Below, piece by piece: positions 60,744-64,000 of a stretch of 64,000 nucleotides of DNA. The notes under the pieces are model-generated. The model saw only the letters and a program-made list of their open reading frames with translations, did not search any database and was not told where the DNA came from. The stretch's first letter is position 1; each line of letters opens with the position of its first letter. The DNA is from Aphanomyces cochlioides (Eukaryota > Oomycota > Saprolegniomycetes > Saprolegniales > Verrucalvaceae). The stretch spans positions 620,001 to 684,000 of the forward strand of contig JAHQRK010000027.1 in assembly GCA_019828595.1 (NCBI GenBank), in the 5' to 3' direction. The translations under genes and the position numbers were made by a program.

Positions 60744-61818
60744 CAGATTGGTACTGGGTGAAGGAGCCGCAACTCGATTTTACATCAGACGAACTCCCTG
60801 GCGAGGATCAGAGACTCCCTTAACTATACAGGATTCATTTGCTCTCCAAATTTCTGCAACGTCCAAGTTCCTTGCATCAAGTCTTCTACCGCTCGATCCC
60901 AATTCGATGGCTATATTATCTGAACATGAGCCTTGGGGTGTCAATGGCTATGATATCAAAGTTGACAATCACATATTTCGCCAGTTTGCATGGAAAGCAG
61001 TCCCTGCACATCGCGGTGAACAAGGTCTATCCGATGGGATGCAGCTCCACCTAGTTCAACAGCCTCACGATAGTGATGAATGGGAAATAGCCTCCTCCAC
61101 ACAGCCAAACGACGTCCAACTATTAAGACGGCCGTACAACTCGAATTTCAGGCTGACGTTTGTGCTAAGACGGCATGAGAAGAAAGCTCACATCAGTCAA
61201 CCTCCTCCCATCAAGCACAAGCCATGGCTTTTTGAGGCGATTCAAGGACTGAAAAATCAGACTACTGCAAAAGCTCAAGCAAAGGCTGAGTATGAAAAAC
61301 ACATGCAGAAAGAAATGGCGGTGCAAGCGAGCATGCCGATGGTTGAGACTCCACGAGAAGACATCAACGGAATCAAGAGTGATCCACCAACGTATTGGGC
61401 GGATGAAACTGATACCAAGTCTAAGAAAATGAAGATGTCGCCCGCAAAAAAGATTGCTCTGGTTGCATTCATTAAAACTTTCAACCATGTCAAGCAACAG
61501 CGACAACAACTTGGTCCAGAACTCACTGACAATGACCGACTACGTATTATGCAATGCTACAATCCACGTATATATGGCCGTGTGGGTACTCAGCCAACAG
61601 GGCCGCGGCCATTGAGTTACTTGAAATATCTTGTGGACGGGCTGGACAAAGTCGGTGACCCGCCACCAACTAAACGATCACAGCCGCTGATTCGCCCCAA
61701 GTCGTCAACTGGGGCTAAATGCTCCCGAAGCCAAAGCGCCAAGGTATTACCAACTACTCAGCGACCAAGGACTGCGCCAAGTTATGCCAAATCGTCGTCA
61801 AATGGCAAACTTGTTTGA
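60712..61818 (+). CDS. Unrecognised protein with basic, disordered C terminus
   Basis: One frame of at least 368 codons. ATG 60712 is the conservative start; the frame is open from ATG 60643. The N-terminal part is beta-rich and looks like a beta-trefoil or MIR-like fold (NSRLVLGEGAATRFYIRRTP; DSFALQISATSKFLASSLLP; VDNHIFRQFAWKAVP), followed by helical Lys/Gln-rich sequence (TAKAQAKAEYEKHMQKEMAV) and a C terminus rich in Pro, Arg and Ser (RSQPLIRPKSSTGAKCSRSQ). The start overlaps the last exon of the preceding gene by 32 bp in a different frame, and its 3' end overlaps the convergent gene by 37 bp. Function unknown. Confidence 0.6.
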   Translation, partial: DTGTSLKMRNSRLVLGEGAATRFYIRRTPWRGSETPLTIQDSFALQISATSKFLASSLLPLDPNSMAILSEHEPWGVNGYDIKVDNHIFRQFAWKAVPAHRGEQGLSDGMQLHLVQQPHDSDEWEIASSTQPNDVQLLRRPYNSNFRLTFVLRRHEKKAHISQPPPIKHKPWLFEAIQGLKNQTTAKAQAKAEYEKHMQKEMAVQASMPMVETPREDINGIKSDPPTYWADETDTKSKKMKMSPAKKIALVAFIKTFNHVKQQRQQLGPELTDNDRLRIMQCYNPRIYGRVGTQPTGPRPLSYLKYLVDGLDKVGDPPPTKRSQPLIRPKSSTGAKCSRSQSAKVLPTTQRPRTAPSYAKSSSNGKLV

Positions 61819-63273
61819 CACTCGTGGTTCGCATCGGTAACACGAAATAAGTGTGTACCCAGCAGCAATGGAAATGGATATGGGCCGTCCAGCGAGAGGA
61901 TATGAAATGGGGAGTATATCGTGACCAGAACGTTGTCTCGGAGGTGTGCCATCGAATCTTTGGGGAAGACTGCATCGACAAATACACGACGACGAATCGG
62001 CAGCAAAGGTGGTGCTAGCCGAAGACTGCTGAAGTACGCTTCGTCGGACACTTCGTGGATGTATGCCGAAAAGATGACAAAACCTTCATGCAATCGTGTA
62101 CGGAGCAAGCATAGCGAAATGTGTGGTCGGTTCTGTGGCACATCAATTGCAGCGTTGGCAAGAGTTTGATGCTAGAAGGCAGAAAATATGGCAAAGAGAG
62201 AAATAAAAAATCCGTACCGAGTTAGTGTGGAAGAGAGTTGTGTCGCGACTTGCTTTTCGTGCAGCTCGTTGAAGCACTTGGCCAATCTCACCAGCGATTG
62301 TGACTTCACTCAATCGCTTCCTTCGCTTCTCTTTGGGTGGCAGAACAAATGGCAGTTGCAGTGGCGATTGAAATCCAGGCTACCATCGTTAGTGCAAAGA
62401 TAACAGCCCATTTTGTACCTGTGTTGGACCACCAAGACCTGCATCCTCAATATCTTCAAAGGGATTCCGACGCGGAGTTTGCTTAGCGCAAGTTAGAAAT
62501 GGACAAAGCAACTGTGCAAGTACAGGAAGGCGTTCAGTAGTTCCACTCGTAGCTTGCCTCAAGACATCTGCCATCGACTTGCCAAGCTGTGTTGACGTCG
62601 GCAGTGGATTTCTACACCAAACTCGAACAATTAAGTGACGCAAGTGTCCTACCGAAGAAGTGGCGGCGTCGTTTGCGTTCGTTTTGGATTTCGTGTACGC
62701 ATTTGCAAGGATTTTGCTGGTGGGGATTTAAGCCAATGTGACGGTCGATCAAATGCCGCTTCAAATGCTGCTCGTGGTGCCTTCCGAGGAGTCGTTTTGA
62801 GCAAAGATCGTCGAGGCTGTGATGGCGCCGTGGTATTTTCAGTCGTAATGCTGCGCAGAATAGAAGCAGATGTATGTTGTGATTCTGACGGACGTTGTGG
62901 CGAGAGATTGAGGTGTCTTTCTGGCGTCTGTGGTCTGTTGGGGTCGACGGCGTGAATCGCTGCAGGAGGAGGAGCAGGCGTTTGAATCTGAAGAATCGAT
63001 GCAAAGCCATCATCTTCGTCGTCGCCACTATCGCCTTCAGTCTCTACTCATTCATGGTCATTCATCGTTGAGTGTAATTGTCCTACCGAGAAGATACGAG
63101 GAAATGCGAGCAAAGTGTGTTGGATTCTGTGTCTTGGGCGACTCAACGACGTCCGGCGTCGGATTCACTTGTCGGACCTTTTGAGACCGTTGCTTGGCTT
63201 TCTGCAAAGACTTGGTGAACTTGGAACTTCCATCGGCATGAATATCATATGTCACTTCGTCTTCATCGGACAT
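61782..63273 (-). CDS. Unrecognised spliced gene, possible DNA-repair/OB-type C terminus
   Basis: Five exons phased from ATG 63273, about 430 residues. The N-terminal half is disordered (MSDEDEVTYDIHADGSSKF; ETEGDSGDDEDDGFASILQI; HLNLSPQRPSESQHTSASIL; TTPRKAPRAAFEAAFDRPSH). A helical section follows (LRQATSGTTERLPVLAQLLC; KRRKRLSEVTIAGEIGQVLQ). The last 120 residues look globular, rich in strands (RVFVDAVFPKDSMAHLRDNV, LVTIYSPFHILSLDGPYPFP, LLLGTHLFRVTD), suggesting an OB-like fold as in SPIDR-type repair scaffolds; that link is a guess. The frame is open to ATG 63369, but the TCCGGATA promoter motifs lie in that stretch, so 63273 is preferred. Confidence 0.6.
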
Positions 63274-63319
63274 CACCCGTCGTCGGCTTCCACGCAAATC
63301 GAATTTTCGCGCACAATTG

Positions 63320-63341
63320 TTCCGGATACAATTCCGGATAA
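63320..63341. promoter_or_regulatory. TCCGGATA motif pair in the divergent promoter of NEMF
   Basis: TTCCGGATACAATTCCGGAT followed by AA lies 50 bp before NEMF on the right and 50 bp before the minus-strand gene on the left. Confidence 0.55.
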
Positions 63342-63390
63342 TAAAATGAGAAGCCAAATTGACCGTCATTGTTCAAACAGCGTGGTCAAG

Positions 63391-64000
63391 ATGAAGACGC
63401 GAATGGCAATTGATGATATTAGCGCGATGGTTGGCTCCATCCAGAAGAACGTCGTGAATATGCGCGTGACGAATATTTACGACGCCGATGTGAACAAAAC
63501 TTACATTCTAAAGCTCGCATCGCCCGGTCTTCCAAAAGTATTTTTGCTGCTCCAGTCTGGTACGCGCTTTCACACGACAGCTTATGCACGCGAAACGGCG
63601 AGTGCATTGCCACTGCAATTTACAATGAAGCTTCGAAAACATCTTCGTGGCAAACGTCTCGCTAGTGTGACCCAATGTGCATCAGATCGTGTGATTGATT
63701 TTTGCTTTGGCGACGGTGATCAACGACACCACTTGATTTTGGAATTGTATGCCGCAGGCAACATCATCTTGACAGACCACACGTACACGATCTTGTCACT
63801 GCTTCGTACGCATGCGTATGATGATCAAGTGAAGGTAGCTGTCAAACAGATATACCCAATTGACAATGAAATGGTTGTGGGCAACAACACGGCAGCATCG
63901 CTCTTTTCGACCGGTGTTGAGCTGACTGAATTTGTCCAAAAATATGTCCAAGATATTGCATCAAAAGAGAAGAGCAAGAAGCAATACACACTCAAGCAAA
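63391..64000 (+). CDS. NEMF: NEMF / Rqc2 (NFACT family), 5' part only
   Basis: The ATG at 63391 opens MKTRMAIDDISAMVGSIQKN, VVNMRVTNIYDADVNKTYIL and KLASPGLPKVFLLLQSGTRF, the standard NFACT-N start. LRKHLRGKRLASVTQCASDR and FGDGDQRHHLILELYAAGNI, then ILTDHTYTILSLLRTH, continue the domain. The frame is uninterrupted to the window end, giving 203 codons of a protein usually about 1000 long. NEMF/Rqc2 binds stalled 60S-peptidyl-tRNA complexes, recruits Listerin and adds C-terminal tails in ribosome quality control. Confidence 0.93.
   Translation, partial: MKTRMAIDDISAMVGSIQKNVVNMRVTNIYDADVNKTYILKLASPGLPKVFLLLQSGTRFHTTAYARETASALPLQFTMKLRKHLRGKRLASVTQCASDRVIDFCFGDGDQRHHLILELYAAGNIILTDHTYTILSLLRTHAYDDQVKVAVKQIYPIDNEMVVGNNTAASLFSTGVELTEFVQKYVQDIASKEKSKKQYTLKQ

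Noticed and set aside
63274..63369. Longer N terminus of the minus-strand gene from ATG 63369
   Set aside because: It would place both TCCGGATA motifs inside the coding region and leave only about 20 bp to the NEMF start.
1..64000. CRISPR arrays, tRNA or rRNA genes
   Set aside because: No regularly spaced direct repeats, no tRNA-like A/B-box pair and no rRNA sequence were recognised by eye; a tRNAscan-SE or Infernal run would be decisive.

Overview
The window is nuclear DNA of a eukaryote. Genes are dense on both strands and interrupted by very short GT-AG introns, mostly 33-57 nt. There are no operons. Gene content (FYVE/START-type protein, sterol reductase, SHAQKYF-class MYB, LZTFL1, Ty3/gypsy and Tc1/mariner-type elements) together with intron size suggests an oomycete. 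The sterol reductase and the flagellar genes fit a zoospore-forming, Saprolegniales-like species. That placement is inference; no rRNA, tRNA or organellar marker was seen.

Layout. 1-11.4 kb: PA-domain/cysteine-hydrolase fusion (cut by the window edge), a decayed repeat, a sterol reductase, a membrane-anchored S33-like peptidase, syntaxin-5, a MITE-like element and a START-FYVE protein. 11.4-23.1 kb: a secreted PA-TPR-GT41-like glycosyltransferase, CDK10, a MYB protein, an NAA80-like acetyltransferase, a 49-codon ORF, TMEM260 and eIF2B-alpha. 23.1-28 kb is a transposon island: a 202-bp MITE, a two-gene Tc1/mariner-type element that shares the MITE's TA target, a third terminal-inverted-repeat element, and a decayed relative of the repeat at 1.5 kb. 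28-43.4 kb: CUE-PX-VPS9 protein, ZC3H3, a proline-rich protein, UTP15, SMC4, eIF3k, and a giant FAD-oxidoreductase/DUF1365/cyclopropane-synthase fusion. 43.65-50.59 kb: one Ty3/gypsy element on the minus strand with 263-bp LTRs and a CAAAC target duplication; it carries an additional, spliced antisense gene. 50.6-64 kb: an unrecognised spliced gene, a tail-anchored TPR protein, an ERICH2-like gene, a perfect 33-bp hairpin, a pseudolipase/J-domain/EF-hand protein, LZTFL1, two overlapping plus-strand genes, an unrecognised minus-strand gene and the start of NEMF/Rqc2.

The genes serve basic cell work: membrane traffic (syntaxin-5, VPS9, FYVE), translation and quality control (eIF2B-alpha, eIF3k, NEMF), rRNA and mRNA processing (UTP15, ZC3H3), chromosome structure (SMC4), secretory-pathway glycosylation (TMEM260, the GT41-like protein) and lipid chemistry. 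Many convergent neighbours end within 1-35 bp of each other or overlap, and a TATCCGGATA-like motif recurs just upstream of many start codons. The least described items are the accessory ORF of the mariner-type element, the antisense spliced gene in the LTR element and several multi-domain fusions.
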